Source: Bacteriovoracaceae bacterium (GTDB taxonomy: Bacteria; Bdellovibrionota; Bacteriovoracia; Bacteriovoracales; Bacteriovoracaceae). Taken from it: 64,000 bases of DNA. A program made the position numbers and the translations under genes. Below are positions 26,695 to 34,977 of this stretch, piece by piece; within the stretch, counting starts at the first letter, position 1, and each line of letters starts with the position of its first letter. Under the pieces are notes generated by a model, which was not told the DNA's origin, made no database searches, and worked only from the letters and a program-made list of their open reading frames with translations. The DNA lies in NCBI GenBank assembly GCA_018649885.1, contig JABIHA010000020.1:1-64000 (forward strand), written 5' to 3'.

Positions 26695-28284
26695 TTGGAT
26701 CAAATTAATATTCATCAAAAACGCTATGAGTTTGATGAAATTGCCAAAATCATTTTCAAAAACTCCGAAAACTTCCAAATTACCTTTGATTCACAAGTTT
26801 TGGACAATGTTAAAAAATCTCAGCTGGCACTTCTGGCCCATATTGAAAAACGAATTCCCATCTACGGTGTAACCACAGGTTTTGGGGATAGCTGTCACAG
26901 AGTCATAGAGCTTGGGCAAATTGAAAAACTTCAAAATAACCTTGTATCCTATCTTCTTTGCGGAACAGGTGATGTGTTAGATCAGAAGGTTTCAAAGGGA
27001 GTCTTATTTTTAAGATTAATTTCTCTTTCAAGAGGATTTTCAGGAGTCTCTCCAGAACTTCTTGAGAGGATGGCCACCTATTTTGAAAATGGATGGTATC
27101 CAGTAATCCCTAGGTCGGGCTCCCTGGGTGCTAGTGGAGACTTAATTCCACTTGCCTACTTGGCCAATAATTTAAGGGGAGAAGGCACAACTTTTGGAAA
27201 GGACGGAAAGCATGTCCCCATGGAGGCCCTGATAAAAGAAAGTCGTTTAGAAAAATACACTTTCAAAGCAAAAGAGGCACTGGCCTTAGTCAACGGGACA
27301 ACAACGATGGTGTCTCAATCTCTTCTCAACACGGTAAGGGCCTCGTATTTTACTGAGCTTGCATGCCTGTGCTCTGCCTGGTCTTGCTTGGCCTTGCAAG
27401 GCAGAAAAGAGGCCTTTGGCGATTTAGTAAACCAGCGTGCTAAAACTCACCCAGGACAAAGAAAAGCAGCTGGTATCATTCATCAACTCTTAGATGATGA
27501 AGATTACAAGAATATTGATCTGATAGATATTGATATAAAGAATTCCCAAACTGAACAGTTTGTCCAAGACCCCTACTCACTTAGATGCTCCCCTCAAATA
27601 CTGGGGCCTATTTTTGAAACAATCGACTTAGTTAAGAGTTGGATTGAAACTGAGTTAAATGGTGTATCCGATAATCCCCTCGTTGATTCTGAGGGTGAAT
27701 TAAAAATGGGTGGCAATTTTTATGGAGGTCATCTCAGTATGGGAATGGACTACTTAAAAATTAGTCTTGCCCACATAGCAGACCATATGGACCGGCAGTT
27801 AACTCTTCTTATTAGTGACAAAACTAGTCGTGGCCTTCCTCCAAACTTGGCCGCTTGGGATGATCACAACGAAAATGAAAGATTTCTACTCCACGGTCTG
27901 AAAGGCCTGCATCAAGGGGTAAATGCCATAACTTCTGAAGTCATGGCCAAATCAACCCCTGGTGGAATCTTTTCAAGATCTAGTGAATCTCATAATCAAG
28001 ATAAGGTAAGCCTTGGCATGAGTGCGGCCAATCAGTGTCACGATCTACTTGAGCAAGTAGAAGATATTTTTGCCCTTTATTTAATATGCCTGGCCCAAGG
28101 GCTTGACCTGAGGGGAATAAAATTAAAAGGTGAAAATTCAGTTAAATACTATCAAATGATCCGCTCAAACGTCGCTTTTGTAAAAGATGATATCCCATTA
28201 CACGACTCCATTGAAAAACTTAAAATTGCACTAAAAGAGGCCTCTACTGAGTGTGAGAGATCCCTTTTCGGTGGTAACTCATGA
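26695..28284 (+). CDS. MIO-type aromatic amino acid ammonia-lyase (HAL/TAL/PAL family)
   Basis: A 529-residue lyase with the MIO triad A146-S147-G148 in GSLGASGDLIPLA, catalytic YGVTTGFGD (Y57), and SDNPLVD and GGNFYGGH motifs. It should release ammonia from Tyr, Phe or His to give a cinnamate-type acid, the likely starter. At the selectivity site, where histidine lyases read Ser-His and Rhodobacter TAL reads His-Leu, I align Tyr86-Leu87 (LVSYLLCG), so the substrate is uncertain. TTG start with GGAG upstream; overlaps the ligase gene by ATGA. Confidence 0.88.
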   Translation: MDQINIHQKRYEFDEIAKIIFKNSENFQITFDSQVLDNVKKSQLALLAHIEKRIPIYGVTTGFGDSCHRVIELGQIEKLQNNLVSYLLCGTGDVLDQKVSKGVLFLRLISLSRGFSGVSPELLERMATYFENGWYPVIPRSGSLGASGDLIPLAYLANNLRGEGTTFGKDGKHVPMEALIKESRLEKYTFKAKEALALVNGTTTMVSQSLLNTVRASYFTELACLCSAWSCLALQGRKEAFGDLVNQRAKTHPGQRKAAGIIHQLLDDEDYKNIDLIDIDIKNSQTEQFVQDPYSLRCSPQILGPIFETIDLVKSWIETELNGVSDNPLVDSEGELKMGGNFYGGHLSMGMDYLKISLAHIADHMDRQLTLLISDKTSRGLPPNLAAWDDHNENERFLLHGLKGLHQGVNAITSEVMAKSTPGGIFSRSSESHNQDKVSLGMSAANQCHDLLEQVEDIFALYLICLAQGLDLRGIKLKGENSVKYYQMIRSNVAFVKDDIPLHDSIEKLKIALKEASTECERSLFGGNS

Positions 28285-29510
28285 AGATCAATCTTTTTCG
28301 AAAATCACATGGAAAAGATGTATTTAAGTATCTAGATCTAGCTATCAACGAAGGTGAATTAACAATTTTCTTCCCCCCCAGAGAAATTGATCTAGATGAA
28401 TTTATCAAATGGCTTCCAGAGGGCGAGCTTAATTATATTGGTGACTGGAAAGTGAAGGCAACGCTCACAACCAGAGAAAAAGTTGAGTATTCGCAGAGAC
28501 CTCAGCTTGGGGTATTTACGACAGGCACAACCAGCGAAAACAATAACCTGATTCTTTTCACTGAAAAAAACCTAACCAGTGCCATAGACTCTATCCTCTC
28601 CTTTTTTCACCAGCACAAAATTAACTACCTTTTTTCATTTCCTGGCCCCCAACATATTTTTGGCCTCAGTCTTGGATATATGCTCAGCAGGCATAGAAAT
28701 ATAGAAATGATAGATCTTAAAGGTCCATACAATAGTGGTCACCTAAGACAATGGTTTCGTGCCTGTGAGTCTTATGGTCCATCCCTTTTAACGCTGGGAA
28801 CTCCAACCCACTTTAACGATTTAATAACCTACGCACATAGTTTTGATATTTCACCCAGTCCGTCTCTCACATCAATTGCAGGAGGTGGAATTGTGGGAGT
28901 CAAGTTGTGGGATGAGATGCAAAATATCTTGGGAATTGAAAACCCAAGTATTGGTTATGGATGTTCAGAGGCCTCTCCCGCCATATCTCACTTGGCGCCA
29001 GGAGTAAGGCCTGTAAGTGATAGTGATCTAGGAGAAATTGTCCCCTCAGTCGAAATCCTTAAAAGCGATTCACAAGGCTTTGAATTTGCCGGCCCAAATC
29101 TCTGCCTCGCCATTTGTAGTAAATTGGGGATCACTTTTCCAAAGAGCTTGAAAATAAAAGATCGAATTAAAATTGAAGGATCTCATTTAACTTTTAATGG
29201 CCGGGCCTCTCTACTACTAAATAGAGGCGGAGAAAAATTCTCCCTCGAAGAAATCGAGCAATTTTTAAATAGCGAATTTAAAACCCAAGTGGTTTGTCTT
29301 TGTATTGATGACAAGAGACTTGGTAGTGAGCTAGGTATCCTGGTGAAGAAAAACCAGACACCCAAGATGAAAATTTTTGGGGCGCTGACCAAAAAATATG
29401 CAAAAAACTTTAATCCTGACTATTATAAAGAAGTGGATTTAATCCCTACCAATGCTAACCAAAAAATCGACCGCAAATCTTGCAGTGATCTTTACTACGG
29501 TGATGAATAA
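28281..29510 (+). CDS. AMP-dependent acyl-ACP ligase (ApeH-like)
   Basis: A 409-residue short ANL-type ligase. Visible motifs: TTGTTSENNNLI (the Thr/Ser-Gly phosphate loop, but without the usual Pro-Lys), YGCSEASPAI (A5), NRGGEKFSLEEIE (A8) and a terminal NANQKIDRK with the A10 Lys. Shorter than common 500-residue CoA ligases, as is typical for aryl polyene ligases. It probably loads the lyase product on one of the ACPs. ATGA overlap with the lyase gene supports this. Confidence 0.8.
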   Translation: MKINLFRKSHGKDVFKYLDLAINEGELTIFFPPREIDLDEFIKWLPEGELNYIGDWKVKATLTTREKVEYSQRPQLGVFTTGTTSENNNLILFTEKNLTSAIDSILSFFHQHKINYLFSFPGPQHIFGLSLGYMLSRHRNIEMIDLKGPYNSGHLRQWFRACESYGPSLLTLGTPTHFNDLITYAHSFDISPSPSLTSIAGGGIVGVKLWDEMQNILGIENPSIGYGCSEASPAISHLAPGVRPVSDSDLGEIVPSVEILKSDSQGFEFAGPNLCLAICSKLGITFPKSLKIKDRIKIEGSHLTFNGRASLLLNRGGEKFSLEEIEQFLNSEFKTQVVCLCIDDKRLGSELGILVKKNQTPKMKIFGALTKKYAKNFNPDYYKEVDLIPTNANQKIDRKSCSDLYYGDE

Positions 29511-29963
29511 ATGAATATGTCTGATAGTGTTATCCATGTTGACCAATTAAAGAGCTACCTTCCTCACAGGGCCCCTATGATATGGGTCGATGAAGTCATC
29601 AGTGTGGGCGATGACTCGGGAATTATAGCAGTAGAGCTGAAAGAGGATGCCCACTACTTTGATACAGTTAATCTTAGAAACACAAGCTTCATCGAATGGA
29701 TGGCACAAGGATGGGGCTACCTAGTAGGAGCAAAACTATTAAACTCTGGAAAGTTAGTTCAACCAAAAAGAGCATTTCTGGCGGGAGTCAACAATTTTGA
29801 AGTCCACTACAATCCTCAATTAATTCCAGGTGATATGGTTTTTGTGCACTTAAAACTCAGAAAAGATCTTGGTCAAGTGATGATGGTCGATGGCAGGATT
29901 TTATTTGGTGAAGAACAGGCGTGCATATGTACAGCACGCCTTAAGTTATTTATTGAAAGCTAA
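29511..29963 (+). CDS. Hot-dog 3-hydroxyacyl-ACP dehydratase (ApeP-like)
   Basis: A 150-residue hot-dog protein starting directly after the ligase stop. LPHRAPMIWVDEV and SFIEWMAQGWGYLVGAK match the ApeP-type dehydratases of aryl polyene clusters. In Xenorhabdus ApeP works with ApeI; here the ApeI-like gene is at 24499. Last gene of the operon; it ends one base before a convergent lipoprotein gene. Confidence 0.82.
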   Translation: MNMSDSVIHVDQLKSYLPHRAPMIWVDEVISVGDDSGIIAVELKEDAHYFDTVNLRNTSFIEWMAQGWGYLVGAKLLNSGKLVQPKRAFLAGVNNFEVHYNPQLIPGDMVFVHLKLRKDLGQVMMVDGRILFGEEQACICTARLKLFIES

Positions 29964-29964
29964 T

Positions 29965-30405
29965 CTATTGTTTAAATACCCATTTTAACCCCAGTGGAGT
30001 TTTATTTCTAAGCTTTCCTCCATCATAAACACTTTTGAATTCTACCCAAAAATCTCCCTCATGGTCTGGAGTCTTACAAACGATGTAAAATTCACGGGCC
30101 CTATTTGGAGGTAGAGTGACACCCATTCCATCTCCATCTGTTCCACCAATTTTGATGATCTCTCCTGTATCACTGCCTCTTCCACAAACCATATCTCTTC
30201 GGTATATTCTTTGAGAAGTTTCAACAAGAGAGTTCAGCTCAAGTCTGACATCGTAATGACTATTTTTATCTTTAATCCAAATCCCTTGTACTTCAAATCT
30301 TCCCTTGGCAGTCACGGTAGTGTTTTGATTTTGCAGTAGATGTTTGGTGGAGCCACAAGCAGTTATAAGAAATAAGACAAAGAGTAATGAAGCCGTATTT
30401 TTCAT
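29965..30405 (-). CDS. Lipoprotein of unknown function
   Basis: A 146-residue protein with a clear lipoprotein signal (LLFVLFLITAC). The mature part is beta-rich, with VRLELNSLVETSQRI and LPPNRAREFYIVC, faintly like YcfL-type small lipoproteins, but not enough to assign. It is convergent with the polyene operon, and the nearest plus-strand terminator lies upstream of its own start, so operon transcripts may run antisense through it. Confidence 0.75.
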   Translation of the reverse strand: MKNTASLLFVLFLITACGSTKHLLQNQNTTVTAKGRFEVQGIWIKDKNSHYDVRLELNSLVETSQRIYRRDMVCGRGSDTGEIIKIGGTDGDGMGVTLPPNRAREFYIVCKTPDHEGDFWVEFKSVYDGGKLRNKTPLGLKWVFKQ

Positions 30406-30455
30406 TTAAAATCCTTTTTTTAATGAACAACAACAATAGCATTTTTTAAACGCAG

Positions 30456-30482
30456 AATCCACACCGAAGGTGTGGATTTTTT
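30456..30482 (+). terminator. Intrinsic terminator
   Basis: Perfect ten-base stem AATCCACACC / GGTGTGGATT with a GAA loop, followed by a T-run on the plus strand. It is the first plus-strand terminator after the polyene operon. On the minus strand no T-run follows, so it would serve the gene ending at 30499 only weakly. Confidence 0.85.
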
Positions 30483-30498
30483 ATTTTAGATTAAGATA

Positions 30499-31389
30499 TT
30501 AATTTGTGAATAATTCTTTTCTTTCTATAAGTTGATCAACAGTATCCCACTGCTCACCAGAGATAATAAAAGTTCTTGTGGTCTTTCCTCCGAGAGAAGC
30601 ATTTACAACCTCAGTTACACTACGAATATCTGCTGTATACTCTGCTTGAATTTTGTCGATTGTGCCCTGGTCGCTCACTTTAGTAACATCAAGATCAGCA
30701 CCAAAAGACTGATAATCTATGCCGTATGATGTGTGATCAACTTCGAGTTTTAAATCAACTCCCGCATAACTTACATAAACCACATTACGGACATTATGAT
30801 TATTCGCTCTCAGTCCAATTGAACTACCAAGACTTGTACTATTTGTCGGTACTTCTGCTTTATTAGCTTTTGTTTCTTTGCCTGGTATATAGAATTTTCT
30901 CTCACCTGCTATTTTGTTCAAAAAGGCGATGGGGTGAATTCCTTCAAAATTTTCTTCAATTGTTTTACAGTCACTTTCTGTCATACTGAGAATTTTAGAA
31001 GGCTCATCTACAAAAGACTGGGCCACTTCAGTAGATGCAAAAAGACATTCATATTCATTTTTATCTACTAAAAGTGCTTCGTCAGCTATGACTTTTTCAA
31101 GTTGATAAATATCTTCTGTATAATAAGCTCTATCTTTTATTGTAAGCTCGGCTGGCTTACCTTTTACAAATCTAATGCGAAGATTAGTTCCGTTGTGCTT
31201 TAATAGAAAATTCTCAGTATCAAAATAATAATTTGTCTGTTCTTTGAGCTTAATTTTATTTCCCTTTTCCACAAATTTAGAAATCAAGGAGCTGTGTGCC
31301 TGCTCAGTTAAAAGGGTCTTAAATTCTGCTTCGTCCAAGGCCAGTCCAGAAAAAAGTGTGCAAGCAAGTACAACGGTAAACTTGTTCAT
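30499..31389 (-). CDS. Exported CYTH-like protein
   Basis: A 296-residue protein with a signal-like N-terminus (FTVVLACTLFSGLALD). Residues 45-110 read as a CYTH core: NYYFDTENFLLKHNGTNLRI, then R, then AELTIKDR. The N-terminal ExExK of catalytic CYTH phosphatases is not seen. CYTH proteins (adenylate cyclase/thiamine triphosphatase/VTC) are normally cytosolic polyphosphate-binding tunnels, so an exported one is unusual. GGAGATCACCG precedes the ATG. A similar protein lies at 32948. Confidence 0.65.
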   Translation of the reverse strand: MNKFTVVLACTLFSGLALDEAEFKTLLTEQAHSSLISKFVEKGNKIKLKEQTNYYFDTENFLLKHNGTNLRIRFVKGKPAELTIKDRAYYTEDIYQLEKVIADEALLVDKNEYECLFASTEVAQSFVDEPSKILSMTESDCKTIEENFEGIHPIAFLNKIAGERKFYIPGKETKANKAEVPTNSTSLGSSIGLRANNHNVRNVVYVSYAGVDLKLEVDHTSYGIDYQSFGADLDVTKVSDQGTIDKIQAEYTADIRSVTEVVNASLGGKTTRTFIISGEQWDTVDQLIERKELFTN

Positions 31390-31731
31390 CGGTGATCTCC
31401 TTTGACCAACACTGCGTACGCCGAAAACTCGGCAAAAAGAAAATAGTGGGGATAACTTAATACACGTACGCTCCGCATCATATGTCTAGCTACTTATTTA
31501 CACCCTCACTAATAAGTGAAAGTTAAATACGTGAATGTTTCTATGATTTTGAATAGTTACAGTGACATTCTATTCTTCAACGCCCACTTCCGCACTACAG
31601 GGTAGCTCCGCATGGATTGCCTAATAAATAGACACTTCCTAAATTTTTTACTCCATCTCACAAGCAGAGCGCAGGTTGGGTTACTATGGCTGCAAAGAAA
31701 TAAGATTTGAAAATCTACACAGGATAAACTT
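31390..31731. other. Intergenic region, no gene seen
   Basis: A 342-base divergent gap between the CYTH-like gene and the exported protein at 31732. I see no coding frame with protein character and no terminator. The nonamer GCTCCGCAT occurs twice (near 31470 and 31605), probably by chance. Both promoters should lie here, but none stands out. Confidence 0.5.
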
Positions 31732-32187
31732 ATGAAATTAATAGCACTTACCGCACTTATTTTCACATGCCTGCCAAATTTCTCTAGTGCTGAGATCGAT
31801 CTGTCATGCCTAGAGCGTGTGATGCTAAAGCGAGTTGCCAGCAAGGCGATGATGCCCGTTAGAATCATGACCCTAGGAATAGTTGGAAGAATTAATGTCT
31901 CTACCTATCGAGGAACTTTGAGAGCTCAAAGAGTTCTAGAGAGCTCCACAAGCCTAGTCGAGGGAAGTGCCTATGGTGAAAAGAGTCCCGATTACAAAAG
32001 AGTCAAACGTTTTACAAAAAAGGTCGCAAGAAAAATAGACATGGAAATTGAACCTCTTGATATGGCCCAAATTGTCTATGACATGGACCAAAATAAGGAA
32101 TTGTGTCCTCGAATATCAGACTTATACAGACGTCACTTTGATTACCGTGAACTAAGAGATTATACGGCCTCTAAACTCAGCCAGTAA
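31732..32187 (+). CDS. Exported protein of unknown function
   Basis: A 151-residue protein with a signal peptide (LIALTALIFTCLPNFSSA) and a basic, helical mature part with two Cys. No family recognised. AGGA precedes the ATG. It is 32 bases upstream of the aspzincin gene on the same strand, so the two may be co-transcribed. Confidence 0.75.
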   Translation: MKLIALTALIFTCLPNFSSAEIDLSCLERVMLKRVASKAMMPVRIMTLGIVGRINVSTYRGTLRAQRVLESSTSLVEGSAYGEKSPDYKRVKRFTKKVARKIDMEIEPLDMAQIVYDMDQNKELCPRISDLYRRHFDYRELRDYTASKLSQ

Positions 32188-32219
32188 AAATAAGTAAATC
32201 CCCTAAAGCGGAATGGACC

Positions 32220-32912
32220 ATGAAATTAATATTGATCACCCTATGCCTTGGAATATTCACCCAATCGTCTCACGCAAAGCTTGGGAAAAAAGTGAGTATT
32301 CGCGACTATATAGAGGCTGGGAAAACTAAACTTTTAGGGCCAAAGTCAAGACTCATTGAAAGCCTATTTTACAACAAAAAATATGCGTGTACTGAGAGAG
32401 TTGATCATGTCAACGGCATGAGACTTCTGGCAATGGATCAAGTGGAAGAAGCTCTCAGAGAAATATCTGTATATGAGAAGAAACCAAAGGTTAAAAAATC
32501 AAGAAGTCTTCGAAGAAGACTTCGAAGGATTGCAAGGCGCTACAGGTGTATTTTAAGAAAGCTGCCAGTGGCATTAATTCACTGTCAAACAAAGAGATGT
32601 CAGAGAAAGAAAATTTCTGCTAGCTCCAAGACACCCACTTTCCCACATATTAGCCTGTGCAACAGACTATTTAAAAAAGGTGACTATAAACAAGCTGCAA
32701 TCTTAGTCCATGAACTCTCTCATACATGTGGAACCCTTGACTTTGAATATGATGATAAACCTAGGAAGCATTATGGCATTTTTGGTGTAATCGCCAATGC
32801 GGAAAGTTTTGAATATTGGATTAAAAAAGGCTTTTGCCTTCCGGGTCTAGATTGTCCCGATCCTAAAGAAGAATACCAAATCAAAGAATTATGGGACAAC
32901 CTACTTCACTAA
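32220..32912 (+). CDS. Exported aspzincin-type metallopeptidase (M35, PF14521-like)
   Basis: A 230-residue protein with a signal peptide (LILITLCLGIFTQSSHA). It carries HELSH at 164-168 and GTLD at 171-174, the aspzincin layout with Asp as third zinc ligand, then NAESFEYW, which matches the NADSYEYF of Lys-specific metallo-endopeptidases. A very basic central stretch (SRSLRRRLRRIARRYR) may be a propeptide or a binding region. Likely an exported protease. Confidence 0.78.
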   Translation: MKLILITLCLGIFTQSSHAKLGKKVSIRDYIEAGKTKLLGPKSRLIESLFYNKKYACTERVDHVNGMRLLAMDQVEEALREISVYEKKPKVKKSRSLRRRLRRIARRYRCILRKLPVALIHCQTKRCQRKKISASSKTPTFPHISLCNRLFKKGDYKQAAILVHELSHTCGTLDFEYDDKPRKHYGIFGVIANAESFEYWIKKGFCLPGLDCPDPKEEYQIKELWDNLLH

Positions 32913-32947
32913 TCTCACTAAATTCACTTGTAGGAGCACGAAGAAAA

Positions 32948-33754
32948 TTAATCTTTCCAGTAAGTCTCTGTTTTAGAAATAATCTTTTTTTGGAATAATT
33001 TTCTTTTGGATAGCTTCTTTTCTAAATCGCTATAAGCTTTAGTAAAATGATGGACATCACTTGTGTTCACTTTAAAAGATAAAGAACTGAGAGTCTTTTG
33101 TTTGAAAAACCAAACTTCGAAATCAAATTCAGTGTCCTCAAGTGCAGGGATCCCTCCCGCTCTGTATTTGAGAGAGTATTTTTTTCGAATTACTTTTTTG
33201 GGAATGCCTAGACTATCAGGGTCAGTATTTTTACTTAAGATTTGAAAAATAACAGGATAGTTTTTTCTAAGAAAATCGAGAAAGGCATTTTTTTTTACCT
33301 TTTCGATTTCTTTCATAAAATTCGATTTTACCACGTAGCTGACGGAATAAGATTTCCCACTACCTTTGCGGTCAATTTCAAACTTTACTTCATCAAAATT
33401 TTGGGCATCTAGCACCATTAAATCTGCTTCAAATGCTGATCTCACTTTAATGGTGAAAGTACTTTTCTTAGGCTGCGTTAAATTGGGTCTAATTCGAAAA
33501 ATGAGATTATTTTGTTTTAGCTCCCTATCTTCGGTGTCTATATAATAGACGGCATATTTTTTTTGCTCACCCTTAACTTTGAAACCTTTCAGTCTTTTTT
33601 CAACTTTTGCTATAATCTCTTTTGAACTATCACTTCTTTTTACACCTATATTTTTGAGGTCATAACTAAACTCTGTTGATGAAAACTTACTTTCACCTGC
33701 ATAGGCGCTAGAGAATATAAAACTAAGTAAAATAACTAGTGATTTTGGGTCCAT
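32948..33754 (-). CDS. Exported CYTH-like protein
   Basis: From ATG 33754, 268 residues with a signal peptide (SLVILLSFIFSSAYA). The core YYIDTEDRELKQNNLIFRIR followed by STFTIKVR matches a CYTH beta-barrel start, like the protein at 30499. An upstream in-frame TTG (33790) would place 12 residues before the signal and is unlikely. No catalytic ExExK seen. Role unknown. Confidence 0.62.
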   Translation of the reverse strand: MDPKSLVILLSFIFSSAYAGESKFSSTEFSYDLKNIGVKRSDSSKEIIAKVEKRLKGFKVKGEQKKYAVYYIDTEDRELKQNNLIFRIRPNLTQPKKSTFTIKVRSAFEADLMVLDAQNFDEVKFEIDRKGSGKSYSVSYVVKSNFMKEIEKVKKNAFLDFLRKNYPVIFQILSKNTDPDSLGIPKKVIRKKYSLKYRAGGIPALEDTEFDFEVWFFKQKTLSSLSFKVNTSDVHHFTKAYSDLEKKLSKRKLFQKKIISKTETYWKD

Positions 33755-33979
33755 GAAAGGGTTACTAACACCTTCATATTTATAAGACAACGCATCTCTT
33801 ATTATTTCAAAATAAAGTGTTTATTTGGTTCAACTTCTAGCTCTACGCTTGAAGAGTTTATTGACGCGGCACATATCGATTAAGAGTCTCAGAATACTGA
33901 GTAATTTTTTCTATGCTTTTAAACAAGTTTCGACGGCCGGTAACCCCCATGCTAGCTCAAGTTATCAATAGGAGAAAAA

Positions 33980-34507
33980 ATGAAAACACTTTTAATTTTA
34001 TGCACCTTCATTGCTAGCTTATCAGCGTTAGCAAAATGTCCTGACTTCTCTGGAAGTTATCAAATCGAATCCTGTCAAAATGACGACAAAGCAAGTTATG
34101 TTTTGTTTAGCTTAGCAATGGATCTACCAGCAAATGAAATAGTCTCTCTTGAGCAAAAAGGCTGCAAAGAAGTGGTATTTTCTTTTGAAGATGAGAACGG
34201 CAATGACTTGGGCTCTAGTAAAGCACTCCCTTTTAAAAAAGATCTCTCCATAGTACTGGGAGAGTTATACAAAAATGTTAAGATATCTATTTCTAAACGT
34301 AAAAAAGAGATCAAAATTATCAGTAAATATATTTATGTCAGCGAAGGCAGTTATCAAAAAAGTATTGCCGTTCTAAAAATGAATAAAGATGGATCGCTTC
34401 TAGCAACTGTTAACAATATCAGTGGAGGCTTTGTGCCATATTTATTCGAGGGAAAGCTGCGACAAAATAAACTGACAAGCTCATGTATTTTGAAAAAAAT
34501 TAAATAG
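33980..34507 (+). CDS. Exported protein of unknown function
   Basis: A 175-residue protein with a signal peptide (LLILCTFIASLSALA) and four Cys in the mature part, starting KCPDFSGSYQIESC, which suggests a disulfide-stabilised beta fold. TAGGAG lies at good spacing before the ATG. No family recognised. It is convergent with the small membrane protein at 34542. Confidence 0.75.
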   Translation: MKTLLILCTFIASLSALAKCPDFSGSYQIESCQNDDKASYVLFSLAMDLPANEIVSLEQKGCKEVVFSFEDENGNDLGSSKALPFKKDLSIVLGELYKNVKISISKRKKEIKIISKYIYVSEGSYQKSIAVLKMNKDGSLLATVNNISGGFVPYLFEGKLRQNKLTSSCILKKIK

Positions 34508-34541
34508 GTAGTAAAGCTAGAATAGTGTGGTCTTTGATTTT

Positions 34542-34949
34542 TTAAGTCAGATCTAATGAACTGCGCTCTTTTTTTAAAAGGGATAGTGCGATTACAAGCG
34601 CAATAACTTGAGGTATTCCACCTAGAATCGTTGACAGATCTTGCCTAAATTCAAAATGAATAATATTTAACCACATTAAAAGAGCTCCAGTAGTCAAAAT
34701 AAGTGTTCCTGAAATGGGACCAAGAACAGCAATATACAGACCCACCCTACTTCTTTTAAGCAGTAAAACTAAGGCCGTTCCGTAGAGAAAGCCCCCTCCA
34801 AGGGAAACATAGTACTTAGGCTTCCAGGAAAAAAGTCCAATCCAAGACAATATGGGTTGTAGGGCGTGATGAAGAAATACAATCAACATTAAAAGTTGAA
34901 TGCCCATCCACAATTTATTTTTATCTGATTTTTTTAGCATCGCATTCAA
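34542..34949 (-). CDS. Small membrane protein
   Basis: A 135-residue protein with about four hydrophobic helices (GIQLLMLIVFLHHALQPIL, VSLGGGFLYGTALVLLL, LYIAVLGPISGTLILTTGAL and VIALVIALSLL). No family recognised. It lies 28 bases downstream of the papain-like gene on the same strand and may share its transcript. Confidence 0.65.
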   Translation of the reverse strand: MNAMLKKSDKNKLWMGIQLLMLIVFLHHALQPILSWIGLFSWKPKYYVSLGGGFLYGTALVLLLKRSRVGLYIAVLGPISGTLILTTGALLMWLNIIHFEFRQDLSTILGGIPQVIALVIALSLLKKERSSLDLT

Positions 34950-34977
34950 TCATACTCCCCATTCCTACAATTGTCAC

